Source: DATAOG01 sp963757395 (GTDB taxonomy: Bacteria; Pseudomonadota; Alphaproteobacteria; Geminicoccales; Geminicoccaceae). From it: 64,000 nt of DNA. Below the pieces are notes generated by a model. The model was given only the letters and a program-made list of their open reading frames with translations. It was not told the origin of the DNA and searched no databases. Each line of letters begins with the position of its first letter. Within the stretch, counting starts at the first letter, position 1. A program made the translations under genes and the position numbers. This document shows positions 54,611 through 63,848 of the stretch, piece by piece. The stretch covers positions 1-64,000 of the forward strand of contig CAVWRK010000008.1 of assembly GCA_963757395.1 (NCBI GenBank), written 5' to 3'.

Positions 54611-55231
54611 ATGAGTGAGGTCAACGGCCAGACCAAGGAAACCGAGCTGTTCTTCCGGCAGTGGCTGCGTTCGCCCAAGTCGATGGGCGCGGTCATTCCG
54701 TCGTCGCGGGCGCTCGCGCGCGCGGTCAGCCGCGAGATCGCCTGGCGACCGGGCCAGGTGATCGTCGAGCTCGGCGCCGGCACCGGAGCGATCTCGCAGG
54801 GCCTGATGGAGTCGGGTCTGCCGCCCGAGGCCTTGATGATGATCGAGCTCGACCGGCCGCTGTTCGAGTACCTGCGGGAGCGTTTCCCGAAGGTGCGGGT
54901 GATCAACGGCGACGCGACCCGCCTGGTCGACATCCTGCGGCAGCAGGGCGTGGAGCAGGTCGGCACCGTGATCTCCGGCATCCCGATGGTCACCATGCCG
55001 CTCGACTTTCAGCGCGCGATCATCGAGCAGAGCTTCGCGGCGCTCGGCCCGGGCGGCTGCCTGCTGCAGTACTCCTACTCGCCGGTGGTGCCGATCCCGG
55101 CCAAGAAGCTCGGCGTCGAGGCCAGGCTGGTCAAGTTCGTGGTGCGCAACCTGCCGCCCGCGACGGTCTGGCGCTTCCGACCGCGCGCTGGCTCTGGTCC
55201 CGGCCATGGCCAGGCGAACGGTCGCGGCTGA
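54611..55231 (+). CDS. PmtA-like phospholipid N-methyltransferase
   Basis: A 206-residue class I methyltransferase. ELFFRQWLRSPKSMGAVIPS and SRALARAVSREIAWRPGQVI lead into motif I VIVELGAGTGAISQGLMESG, then MMIELDRPLFEYLRERFPKV and VINGDATRLVDIL, GTVISGIPMVTMPLDFQRAI, and LLQYSYSPVVPIPAKKLGVE. This order matches the membrane-associated PmtA/rRNA-dimethylase-like group that methylates phosphatidylethanolamine. Alternative: a related phospholipid or quinone methyltransferase. The tail after VWRF may be altered by an indel. Confidence 0.7.
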   Translation: MSEVNGQTKETELFFRQWLRSPKSMGAVIPSSRALARAVSREIAWRPGQVIVELGAGTGAISQGLMESGLPPEALMMIELDRPLFEYLRERFPKVRVINGDATRLVDILRQQGVEQVGTVISGIPMVTMPLDFQRAIIEQSFAALGPGGCLLQYSYSPVVPIPAKKLGVEARLVKFVVRNLPPATVWRFRPRAGSGPGHGQANGRG

Positions 55232-55297
55232 CCATCTGCAGGCATCGCCCGATCGGGGGTCCCTCGCCGGCCGGGGGCAGCGCGACGACGGGCTCTG

Positions 55298-57106
55298 ATG
55301 CCTAGCCGGCCCAGTCTGTTCCACGACCTGACCACGGGTCCTACCGGCCGTCTGCTGCGGGACCACGTCCGGCCACAGCTGCGCTGGCTGGTCTGGGCGG
55401 TCTTGTGCATGTCCTGCTATGCCGGCGCCACCGCCGGCCAGGCATGGATCATGCAACCGATCCTGGACCATGTGTTCCTGGCCCACGACCGGCTCGTGCT
55501 CGTGCTGGTGCCGGCCGCGATCATCGTTCTGGCGCTCCTCAAAGCGGTCTCGGGCTATGGTCAGGCCGTGCTGATGGCCAGGATCGGGCAGCGGGTCATC
55601 GCCGATCTGCAGCAGCGCCTGTTCGATCACCTGATCCACTCCGACCTCGGCTATCTGGTCGCGCGCGGGCCGGGCCACGTGATCTCGCGCCTGACCTTCG
55701 ATACCCAGCAGCTGCGTCTGGCGGTGACCACGGCGCTGACCACGGTGGTGCGCGATTTCTTGACCATGCTCGGGCTGGTCGGCCTGATGATCCATCAGGA
55801 CTGGCAGCTGGCGAGCATCGCGCTGCTCGGTTGTCCGTTGGCGATCTGGCCGATCCAGCGCCTTGGCCGGCGGATGCGCAAGGTCTCCCGCCAGACCCAG
55901 ACCCACATGGCCAAGCTGGCCAGCCGCCTCGATCAGACCTTCCTCGGCGTGCGCCAGGTCAAGGCCGACAACCGCGAGGCCGACGAATCGAAGCGGACCG
56001 GTGCTTTGATCGAGGAGCTGTTCGGCCTCAACCTCAAGGCCGCGCGCGTCAATGCCATCAACTCGCCGATCATGGAGGCGGTCGGTGGCTGCGCGGTCGC
56101 GATCGTGGTCCTGTACGGTGGCTCGCAGGTGCTGGCCGGGCACACCACGCCCGGCGCCTTCTTCTCGTTCATCGCAGCCCTCCTGTTCACCTACCGCCCG
56201 CTCAAGACGCTCGCCAATCTGCACACCCAGCTCCAGGTCGGCCTGGCCGCGGCCGAGCGGATCTACGCCCTGATCGACCGCCAGCCGGCGGTGCGCGAGC
56301 AGCCTGGCGCCGGACCCCTGGTGGTCGATCGGGGCGAGATCCAGTTCGCCGATGTGGCTTTCGGCTACCGGCCGAACCGGCCGGCGCTGCGCGGTCTCGA
56401 CCTGGTGATTCCGGCCGGGCTCTCGGTCGCCCTGGTCGGGCCGTCCGGGGCCGGCAAATCGACGATGCTAAACCTGGTCCTTCGCTTCTATGACGTCGAC
56501 CAGGGCGCCGTCCTGATCGACCGCCAGGACGTGCGCGGGGTCACCCTCGCCAGCCTGCGCGGGTCGATCGCCCTGGTCAGCCAGGACGTCGATCTGTTCG
56601 ACGGCAGCGTGCGCGCCAACATCGCCTACGGCCGGCCGGACGCCAGCCTCGAGGCGGTTGTGGCGGCAGCCGAGGCCGCCGCCGCCCACGAGTTCGTCAC
56701 GGCCCTGCCGCAAGGCTACGACACTGAGATCGGCCCGAGCGGTTACAGTCTCTCGGGCGGCCAGCGCCAGCGCCTCGGCATCGCCCGGGCGATGCTCAAG
56801 GATGCTCCGATCCTGCTCCTCGACGAGGCGACCTCCGCGCTCGACAGCGAGGCCGAGCGGGTCGTCCAGACCGCGTTGCGGCGCTTGATGCACGGCCGCA
56901 CCACGGTCGTGATCGCGCATCGCCTGTCGACCGTGATCGGCGCCGATCTGATCGCCGTGGTCGAGACTGGCCGGGTGGTCGAGACCGGGACCCATCACGC
57001 GCTGCTGGCGCGCGGCGGCAGCTATGCCCAGCTGTACGAGCGGCAGTTCGCCGATCAGAGGGCGGCGGCCCTGCCGGTCGAGGTGGTCGGCCGGCGCCAG
57101 GCCTGA
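55298..57106 (+). CDS. msbA: Lipid A export ABC transporter (MsbA-type)
   Basis: A 602-residue half-transporter. Six membrane segments (residues 30-310) include WLVWAVLCMSCYAGATAG and VLVPAAIIVLALLKAVSGYG. The nucleotide-binding domain shows SVALVGPSGAGKSTMLNLVL (Walker A), SLSGGQRQRLGIARAML (signature), PILLLDEATSALDSEAERVV (Walker B) and VIAHRLSTV (H-loop). The following acyltransferase, waaA and lpxK genes on the same strand make lipid A-core export the likely role. Only 3 bp separate it from the next gene. Confidence 0.87.
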   Translation: MPSRPSLFHDLTTGPTGRLLRDHVRPQLRWLVWAVLCMSCYAGATAGQAWIMQPILDHVFLAHDRLVLVLVPAAIIVLALLKAVSGYGQAVLMARIGQRVIADLQQRLFDHLIHSDLGYLVARGPGHVISRLTFDTQQLRLAVTTALTTVVRDFLTMLGLVGLMIHQDWQLASIALLGCPLAIWPIQRLGRRMRKVSRQTQTHMAKLASRLDQTFLGVRQVKADNREADESKRTGALIEELFGLNLKAARVNAINSPIMEAVGGCAVAIVVLYGGSQVLAGHTTPGAFFSFIAALLFTYRPLKTLANLHTQLQVGLAAAERIYALIDRQPAVREQPGAGPLVVDRGEIQFADVAFGYRPNRPALRGLDLVIPAGLSVALVGPSGAGKSTMLNLVLRFYDVDQGAVLIDRQDVRGVTLASLRGSIALVSQDVDLFDGSVRANIAYGRPDASLEAVVAAAEAAAAHEFVTALPQGYDTEIGPSGYSLSGGQRQRLGIARAMLKDAPILLLDEATSALDSEAERVVQTALRRLMHGRTTVVIAHRLSTVIGADLIAVVETGRVVETGTHHALLARGGSYAQLYERQFADQRAAALPVEVVGRRQA

Positions 57107-57109
57107 GCC

Positions 57110-57826
57110 ATGCCGCGGCAACGCCCGCGCTGGCATCATCGGCGCTCCAGCCAGGCGGCGCTCGCCTGGCTGGCTGCCGGGTACATCCGGTTGGTGCACC
57201 GGACCGGGCGCTGGGAGCTGCGCTGCGATCCTGCGACGGCGCGCCTGATCCGCAGCCGGCGGCCGTTCATCGGCGCCTTCTGGCACGGCCGTATGCTGAT
57301 GATCGTGGCCGCCTGGCGGGCGCTGCTCCGCGAGCTCGAGGTCGGCGCGCCGGTCCAGGCCTGCGTCGTCAGCTCGGACCATCGGGACGGCCGCTTGATG
57401 GCCCGCACGACCGCCCGTTTCGGCATCCTGACCGTGTTCGCCTCGACCAAGGCGGGCGGGGTCGGCGTGCTCCGGGCCGCGCGGCGGCTGATCGAGCAGG
57501 GCCAGATCCCGGTGTTCACGCCCGATGGCCCGCGCGGCCCGCGGATGCGCGCCAAGCCCGGCGTGGTACGCCTCGCGATGCGGACCGGCGTGCCGATCGT
57601 GCCGATCACCTTCGCGGCCTCGAACCAGCGCCTGCTCGCCAGCTGGGACCGGTTCGCGCTGGCCTTGCCGTTCGCGCGCGGCGTGCTGGCGTTCGGCGCC
57701 CCGCTCGAGCTTGGCCGGGACGACGATCCGGAGGCCGGCCGGCGCCTGCTCGAGCAGCGGCTGACCGAGCTGACCAGCGAGGCCGACCGCGCGCTCGGCC
57801 TGCCGCCGACCGAGCCGGCCGCATGA
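57110..57826 (+). CDS. DUF374 lysophospholipid acyltransferase-family protein
   Basis: A 238-residue membrane-associated protein. ALAWLAAGYIRLVHRTGRWE, FIGAFWHGRMLMIVAAW (the H-G-R variant of the acyltransferase His motif), CVVSSDHRDGRLMARTTARF, RRLIEQGQIPVFTPDGPRGP and MRTGVPIVPITFAASNQRLL. This is the DUF374/LPLAT-like group that lies beside waaA and lpxK in many alphaproteobacteria. Its donor is not established. Its end overlaps the waaA start by 4 bp. Confidence 0.85.
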   Translation: MPRQRPRWHHRRSSQAALAWLAAGYIRLVHRTGRWELRCDPATARLIRSRRPFIGAFWHGRMLMIVAAWRALLRELEVGAPVQACVVSSDHRDGRLMARTTARFGILTVFASTKAGGVGVLRAARRLIEQGQIPVFTPDGPRGPRMRAKPGVVRLAMRTGVPIVPITFAASNQRLLASWDRFALALPFARGVLAFGAPLELGRDDDPEAGRRLLEQRLTELTSEADRALGLPPTEPAA

Positions 57827-59118
57827 GCACGCTCGCCCTCTATCGGCTGGCGACCCGGCTGGGCGGGCCCCTGTTCGAGATCGCGCTCCAGCGCCGTGCC
57901 CGGCGCGCTAAGGAGGATCCGGCCCGCCTGGCCGAGCGGCTCGGCCAGCCGGGTCTGCCGCGCCCGCCTGGCGGCCTGCTCTGGCTGCACGGGGCGAGCG
58001 TCGGTGAGGCGCTCGCGGTGCTGCCCTTGCTCGAGGCGCTCCTGGGCGCGCGCGCGTCGCTCGAGGTGCTGGTCACCACGGGCACGGTGACCTCGGCGCG
58101 CCTGATGGCCGAGCGCCTGCCGGCGCGGGCGCGCCACCAGTTCGCGCCGGTCGACCGGCCGGACGCCTGGCGGCGTTTTCTCGAGCATTGGCGGCCCGGG
58201 CTCCTGCTGCTGGTCGAATCCGAGCTCTGGCCCAACCTGATCCTGGAGAGCCGCCGCCAGGGGGTCGCGATGGCGCTGATCAACGCCCGCATGTCCGCGC
58301 GCTCGGCGCGCCGCTGGCGGCGCTTGCCCAGGGCGGCGGCCGAGCTGCTCGGCGGCTTCGAGATCTGCCTGGCGCAGAGCGCCCTGGATCGCGACCGCCT
58401 GCAGGCGCTGGGTGCAGGGCCCGTCCTGGCGCTCGGCAACCTCAAGGCGGCAGCGCCGCCTCTGCCCGCTCCGGCCGCCGTTCTGGCCGAACTCGAGGAC
58501 CGGCTCGGCGGCCGCGCGGTCTGGCTCGCCGCGAGCACCCATCCGAGCGAGGATGCGCTGCTGCTCGACGCCCATCGCCGCCTCGCGAGCCGGTTGCCGG
58601 CCCTGCTGACGATCCTGGCACCACGCCATCCCGAGCGCGGCGCGACGCTCGCGGCGTGGCTGCAGAGCCAGCGCGTCCCGGTCGCGCGGCGTGCGACCGG
58701 AGAGCTGCCGGGCGCCGACTGCGCCCTCTATCTTGCCGACACGCTCGGCGAGCTCGGCCTGTTCTACCGGCTGGCGGCGGTCGCCTTGGTCGGCAAGTCG
58801 CTGGTCGCGCCCGGCGGCGGCCAGAACCCGCTCGAGGCGGCGCGGCTCGGCTGCCCGGTGCTGTTCGGGCCGCACATGGCCAACTTCGCCGAGCCGGCGG
58901 CGCGCCTGGTCGAGGCGGGCGGCGCCCGCGAGGTCAGCGATGCCGCGGATCTGGCGAGCGCGGTCGCGGCGCTGCTCGAAGCGCCCGCGGCCCGCGCGCT
59001 CATGGCCGAGCGCGCCCGCGCCGCGGCCGCGGCCGAATCCGATGCGCTCGGCGCGACCCTGGCCGCGCTCGCGCCCCTGCTCGAGCGACATCTCGGGCCG
59101 GCCGATGCGGGCGCCTGA
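57823..59118 (+). CDS. waaA: 3-deoxy-D-manno-octulosonic acid transferase (GT30)
   Basis: A 431-residue inner-membrane Kdo transferase that adds Kdo to lipid IVA. LLWLHGASVGEALAVLPLLE (the G-E-x general-base region), TTGTVTSARLMAERLPARAR, HQFAPVDRPDAWRRFLEHWR, LLLVESELWPNLILESRRQG, INARMSARSARRWR, then the C-terminal domain WLAASTHPSEDALLLDAHRR and GKSLVAPGGGQNPLEAARLG, PVLFGPHMANFAEPAARLVE. Complete relative to the family. It overlaps both neighbours, indicating coupled translation. Confidence 0.93.
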   Translation: MSTLALYRLATRLGGPLFEIALQRRARRAKEDPARLAERLGQPGLPRPPGGLLWLHGASVGEALAVLPLLEALLGARASLEVLVTTGTVTSARLMAERLPARARHQFAPVDRPDAWRRFLEHWRPGLLLLVESELWPNLILESRRQGVAMALINARMSARSARRWRRLPRAAAELLGGFEICLAQSALDRDRLQALGAGPVLALGNLKAAAPPLPAPAAVLAELEDRLGGRAVWLAASTHPSEDALLLDAHRRLASRLPALLTILAPRHPERGATLAAWLQSQRVPVARRATGELPGADCALYLADTLGELGLFYRLAAVALVGKSLVAPGGGQNPLEAARLGCPVLFGPHMANFAEPAARLVEAGGAREVSDAADLASAVAALLEAPAARALMAERARAAAAAESDALGATLAALAPLLERHLGPADAGA

Positions 59119-60091
59119 GTTCTGGACCGAGGACGGTCTGCCGGCACAGCTCCTGGAGCCGTTCGGGCGCCTGTTCGGCCTCGCCGCCCGGCTGCGGCGG
59201 AGCCTGGTCCGGGCCAGGCACGCGTCGGTGCCGGTGATCTGCGTCGGCAATCTGACCGTGGGCGGCGCCGGCAAGACGCCGACCGTGCTGGCGCTCGCCG
59301 GCCGTCTCCAGGCCAAGGGCCATCGCCCGCACATCCTGACCCGCGGTTACGGCGGCCGGGCGCACGGCCCGCTCCGGGTCGAGCCTGAGCGTCACGACTT
59401 CGCGCTGGTCGGCGACGAGGCGCTCCTGCTCGCCGCCGTGGCGCCGACCTGGGTCGCGCGCGATCGGGCCGCGGGCGCCGAGGCCGCCGCGGGCGCCGGC
59501 GCTGAATGCGTACTGATGGATGACGGCTTCCAGAATCCGCGGCTCGCCCCGGACCTGGCGTTGGTCGTGGTCGACGGCGGCTACGGCTTCGGCAACCGCC
59601 GTCTGCTGCCCGCCGGCCCGCTGCGCGAGCGGGTCGAGGGCGGCCTCGCCCGGGCCTCGGCGGTGATCCGGATCGGCGCCGATCGCCACGGTATCGATCG
59701 CCTGCTGCCGCCCGGCCTGGCGCGGCTCGAGGCCGAGCTCTGCCCGGCTCCGGAGGCGCCGCCGGTCGCCGGCCGCCGGCTGTTGGCGTTCGCGGGAATG
59801 GGCCGGCCCGAGAAGCTGTTTGCTACTTTGAGCGCGGCCGGTGCCGAGCTCGTCGGCTGCGAGCGGTTCGCCGACCACCATCGCTATCGCCGGAGCGAGA
59901 TCGAGCGATTGTTGACCCGGGCCGCGCGCGCGGATGCGCTCTGCATCACCACGACCAAGGATGCCGTGCGCCTGCCCGCCGATCTGCGCCCCCATGTCGC
60001 AGTCCTGCCGATCGTCCTGCGCTGGCAGACGTCGGAGGTCCTGGATCGGCTGCTCGAGCGGATTCTGGTCGGGCGGCCGATCGACCGCTAA
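59105..60091 (+). CDS. lpxK: Tetraacyldisaccharide 4'-kinase
   Basis: A 328-residue lipid A 4'-kinase. MRAPEFWTEDGLPAQLLEPF starts at 59105, inside the waaA end (14-bp overlap). ICVGNLTVGGAGKTPTVLAL is the Walker A site, followed by HILTRGYGGRAHGPLRVEP, GDEALLLAA, ECVLMDDGFQNPRLAPDLAL (the D-D-G-F-Q motif), LLAFAGMGRPEKLFATLSAA and CITTTKDAVRLP. It phosphorylates the disaccharide precursor before Kdo addition. It is the last gene of the msbA-to-lpxK run. Confidence 0.93.
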   Translation: MRAPEFWTEDGLPAQLLEPFGRLFGLAARLRRSLVRARHASVPVICVGNLTVGGAGKTPTVLALAGRLQAKGHRPHILTRGYGGRAHGPLRVEPERHDFALVGDEALLLAAVAPTWVARDRAAGAEAAAGAGAECVLMDDGFQNPRLAPDLALVVVDGGYGFGNRRLLPAGPLRERVEGGLARASAVIRIGADRHGIDRLLPPGLARLEAELCPAPEAPPVAGRRLLAFAGMGRPEKLFATLSAAGAELVGCERFADHHRYRRSEIERLLTRAARADALCITTTKDAVRLPADLRPHVAVLPIVLRWQTSEVLDRLLERILVGRPIDR

Positions 60092-60180
60092 TGAAGCATT
60101 TCCTAATTTACCTGCCCCTAAATTATTCTTAACTTGCGTATCTACACCGACCGCCGGAACCTTGCTGCCGGACGATCCGT
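60092..60180 (+). promoter_or_regulatory. AT-rich leader upstream of rpoH
   Basis: The first 60 bases after lpxK are strikingly AT-rich for this genome (CTAATTTACCTG, AAATTATTCTTAACTTG). This is the expected position of the rpoH promoter(s), about 130-190 bases before ATG 60284. No hairpin typical of a rho-independent terminator is visible. I cannot fix -35/-10 boxes with confidence. Confidence 0.35.
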
Positions 60181-60283
60181 TTCCCGTTCAAAGGCGTAGA
60201 CCGGGTAGGACGGAGGAAACGTGGGGCCAGTCCTGCCAAGCGGCACGCTGGTCAGCGCCGCCCTGGACGGAGAGGGCACGACG

Positions 60284-61168
<885 letters not shown>

Positions 61169-61216
61169 GCGCGCCGCCACTGGACAAAATCCCGGCGGGC
61201 GCCGAGCTTGGCGCCG

Positions 61217-62443
61217 ATGCCGGATCGCCTGAATGATGACGCTGCAGGACCGCTGATCGCGGGCGGCGGGCACGCGGGCCTGTTGCTCGCGCTCGCGCTC
61301 GAGCGCGCCGGGCTGCCGGTCACGCTGATCGAGGCCGAACCGCTCGAGCGCGTGCGCGCCGCGCCGTTCGATGGCCGGGCGCTGGCCTTGATGTATGGCT
61401 CCAAGCGGGTGTTCGACGCGCTCGGCCTGTGGCCCGCGCTCGCGGGCCTCGCCGAGCCGGTCTGGGGCGTGCGGGTGGTCGATCGGGGCAGCGGCGCCCG
61501 GATCGACTATGATGCGCTCGAGATCGGCCGGCACCCGTTCGGCTACGGCATCGAGAACCGCGCCCTGCGCCAGCAGCTGCTGCGGCGGGTCGAGGGGCGG
61601 CCCGCGATCACGCTGATCGGGCCGGCACGGGTCGAGCGGATCGAGCGTCGCGGCGACCGGCTGCGGGTTACGCTCCACGACGGCCGCGAGCTGGCGACCC
61701 CGCTGGTGGTCGGCGCCGACGGTCGCGGCTCGACGGTACGTGGGCTCGCGGGCCTGGGCATTGAGCAGTGGCGCTACCCCCAGACCGCGCTGACTTTCGC
61801 GATCCGGCACCGGCGACCGCACGATGGCCAGGTCCGCGAGTATCTCCGTCCGGCCGGGCCGCTGGCGCTGTTGCCGCTTGGCCCCGACGTCTGCGCGGTG
61901 ACCTGGATCGAGCGCGCGCCGGACGCCGCGCGCCTGCTCGCGAGCGCTCCGGCGGACCTGCTCGCGGCGCTCTGCGAGCGGATCGGCGACGAGCTCGCCC
62001 CGCTCGCGCTGTGCGGCCGGCCGGCGGCCTATCCGTTGAGCGCCCATCGGGCGAGGCGGCTGGTCGGGCCGCGGGTCGCCCTGGTCGGCGATGCCGCCCA
62101 TGCGGTCCATCCGATCCATGCCCAGGGCTTCAATCTCGGGGTGCGGGACGTCGCAGCGCTCGCCGAGGTGCTGATCGATGCCGCGCGCGCCGGGCAGGAC
62201 CTTGGCAGCGGCGAGGTGCTGATCCGCTACCAGCGCTGGCGCGAGGCCGATGCCCGCCTGGTGGTCGGGCTGACCGACGGGCTCAACCGGCTGTTCTCGA
62301 CCGATCTGGCCCCGGCCCGCCTGCTGCGTGCGGCCGGCCTGAACGCGCTCGGCCTGCTCGCGCCCCTCCGCCACTTGGCGATGCGCCGCGGCATGGGCCT
62401 CGCGGGCGACCTGCCCAAGCTCGCCCGCGGCGAGGCGCTGTAG
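61217..62443 (+). CDS. FAD-dependent ubiquinone-biosynthesis-type hydroxylase (UbiH/COQ6 family)
   Basis: A 408-residue flavoprotein monooxygenase. PLIAGGGHAGLLLALALERA (dinucleotide-binding G-x-G-x-x-G), TPLVVGADGRGSTVRGLAGL (the D-G motif) and VALVGDAAHAVHPIHAQGFN (the G-D motif with Q-G-x-N). The G-x-N-L-G-V-R-D ending of the last motif is specific to the UbiH/UbiF/VisC/COQ6 group. It probably hydroxylates a ring position of the ubiquinone precursor. Which position cannot be told. ATG 61217 directly precedes the Rossmann strand. Confidence 0.88.
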   Translation: MPDRLNDDAAGPLIAGGGHAGLLLALALERAGLPVTLIEAEPLERVRAAPFDGRALALMYGSKRVFDALGLWPALAGLAEPVWGVRVVDRGSGARIDYDALEIGRHPFGYGIENRALRQQLLRRVEGRPAITLIGPARVERIERRGDRLRVTLHDGRELATPLVVGADGRGSTVRGLAGLGIEQWRYPQTALTFAIRHRRPHDGQVREYLRPAGPLALLPLGPDVCAVTWIERAPDAARLLASAPADLLAALCERIGDELAPLALCGRPAAYPLSAHRARRLVGPRVALVGDAAHAVHPIHAQGFNLGVRDVAALAEVLIDAARAGQDLGSGEVLIRYQRWREADARLVVGLTDGLNRLFSTDLAPARLLRAAGLNALGLLAPLRHLAMRRGMGLAGDLPKLARGEAL

Positions 62444-62456
62444 CCGGCGTTCGCGG

Positions 62457-62552
62457 GCGACCGGGGATCGGAGGCACCTGCTGGCGCTCGGGGCCTACGA
62501 GGGCATCCGGATCGTCACGCCGCGGCAGTTTCTCGAGCTCGAGCGCGGCTGA
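62457..62552 (+). pseudogene. PIN-domain toxin, C-terminal remnant
   Basis: The frame reads ATGDRRHLLALGAYEGIRIV, TPRQFLELERG and stops at 62550. T-G-D-x-x-L-L-x-L-x-x-x-x-G-I-x-I-x-T-P-x-x-F-L is the last beta-alpha-beta unit of VapC-like PIN nucleases, with the final conserved Asp. The first 100 residues and any antitoxin gene are absent, so this is the stub of a former toxin-antitoxin pair. Confidence 0.6.
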
Positions 62553-62562
62553 GGGGCCTCGC

Positions 62563-63765
62563 TCAGCCGCCGATGATGTTGTGCTCGGGGCCGAACGGGA
62601 ACCGTGTGACGTCCTCGGCCCCGGTCTCGGTCACGATCAGGATGTCGTGCTCGCGGTAGCCGCCGGCCCCGGGCTCACCCTCCGGGATCATGATCATCGG
62701 CTCCATCGAGACCACCATGCCCGGCTCGAGGACGGTCAGGACGTCCTCGCGCAGCTCCAGCCCGGCCTCGCGGCCGTAGTAGTGGCAGAGCACGCCGAAC
62801 GAGTGGCCGTAGCCGAAGGTCCGGTAGTCGAGCAGGCCATGGCCGCGGTAGATCTCGTTGAGCTCGGCCGCGATGTCGCAGCAACGCACGCCCGGCCGGA
62901 TCAGCTCGAGGCCGCGGCGGTGGACGGCGCAGTTGATCTCCCAGAGTGCCAGATGGGGCTCCGAGGCATGCCGGCAGAACAGGGTCCGCTCGAGCGCGGT
63001 GTAGTAGCCCGCGATCATCGGAAAGCAGTTGAGGCTCAGGATGTCGCCCGCCTCGATCCGGCGCGCGGTCACCGGGTTGTGGGCGCCGTCGGTGTTGATG
63101 CCCGACTGGAACCAGGTCCACGTATCCATCAGCTCGGCGTGCGGGAAGGTGGCGGCGATCGCGCGCACCATCGTCGCCGTCGCGTGCAGGGCGACCTCGT
63201 GCTCGGGCACCCCGACCCCGATCGCTTCCTTGCAGGCAAAGCCGCCGAGGTCGGCGATCCGGGCACCCTCCCGGATCAGGGCGATCTCCTCGGCGGACTT
63301 GACCATGCGCTGGCGCATGCAGGCGGCCGCGACGTCGACCAGCTCCGCCGCCGGCAGCGCGTCCTGGAGCTTTCGATGGCGCTCGAGGGTCAGATGGTCG
63401 TGCTCGATCCCGACCCGGCCGCGGTTCGGGATCAGCTCCTGCACCGCGCGCAGGAAGTTGTCCCGCTGCCAGTCGGTGTAGACCAGGTTGTCGCCGAACG
63501 TCCGCCTGTAGGGCTGGCCGCCGTCGATGTTGGCCGAGATCGAGGTCTGGCCGTCCGGGGTCACCACCAGCCCGAAGGGTCGCCCGAACCCACAGTACAG
63601 AAAATCACTGTAGTAATTGATGTTGTGGTAGGAGGTGAACAGGACGGCCTCGATCGCCCACTCGGCCATGACGCCGCGGAGCGCGGCGAGACGCCGGTTC
63701 ATCTCGGCGGCCGGGAAGGTCGGCTGGACCCTGGTCCCGTTCGGCAGGCGCTTGATCGGCTCCAC
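62563..63765 (-). CDS. Creatinase (creatine amidinohydrolase)
   Basis: A 400-residue M24 pita-bread enzyme. TSYHNINYYSDFLYCGFGRP, SISANIDGGQPYRRTFGDNL and VYTDWQRDNFLRAVQEL form the N-terminal domain. MDTWTWFQSGINTDGAHNPV, SLNCFPMIAGYYTALERTLF, RTFGYGHSFGVLCHYYGREA and MVVSMEPMIMIPEG form the catalytic one. The His of FGYGHS and the substrate Glu residues are kept. Similarity in wording to Pseudomonas creatinase is high throughout, so hydrolysis of creatine to sarcosine and urea is the likely reaction. A relative acting on another guanidino compound remains possible. ATG 63765 is preceded by GAGCTCGACAAGGTG. Confidence 0.85.
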   Translation of the reverse strand: MEPIKRLPNGTRVQPTFPAAEMNRRLAALRGVMAEWAIEAVLFTSYHNINYYSDFLYCGFGRPFGLVVTPDGQTSISANIDGGQPYRRTFGDNLVYTDWQRDNFLRAVQELIPNRGRVGIEHDHLTLERHRKLQDALPAAELVDVAAACMRQRMVKSAEEIALIREGARIADLGGFACKEAIGVGVPEHEVALHATATMVRAIAATFPHAELMDTWTWFQSGINTDGAHNPVTARRIEAGDILSLNCFPMIAGYYTALERTLFCRHASEPHLALWEINCAVHRRGLELIRPGVRCCDIAAELNEIYRGHGLLDYRTFGYGHSFGVLCHYYGREAGLELREDVLTVLEPGMVVSMEPMIMIPEGEPGAGGYREHDILIVTETGAEDVTRFPFGPEHNIIGG

Positions 63766-63848
63766 CTTGTCGAGCTCCCCTCGGCAACCCCGGCAGCGCC
63801 CGTACTATCCGGCCGCAGCCGGCCGTGGACAAGCCACCGGCGCCGCGC

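Noticed and set aside
54347..59334. Two long minus-strand open frames opposite msbA, the acyltransferase and waaA
   Set aside because: Same reason: all ABC-transporter, DUF374 and GT30 motifs are on the plus strand. The minus frames are rich in D/R/H/Q with no recognisable fold.
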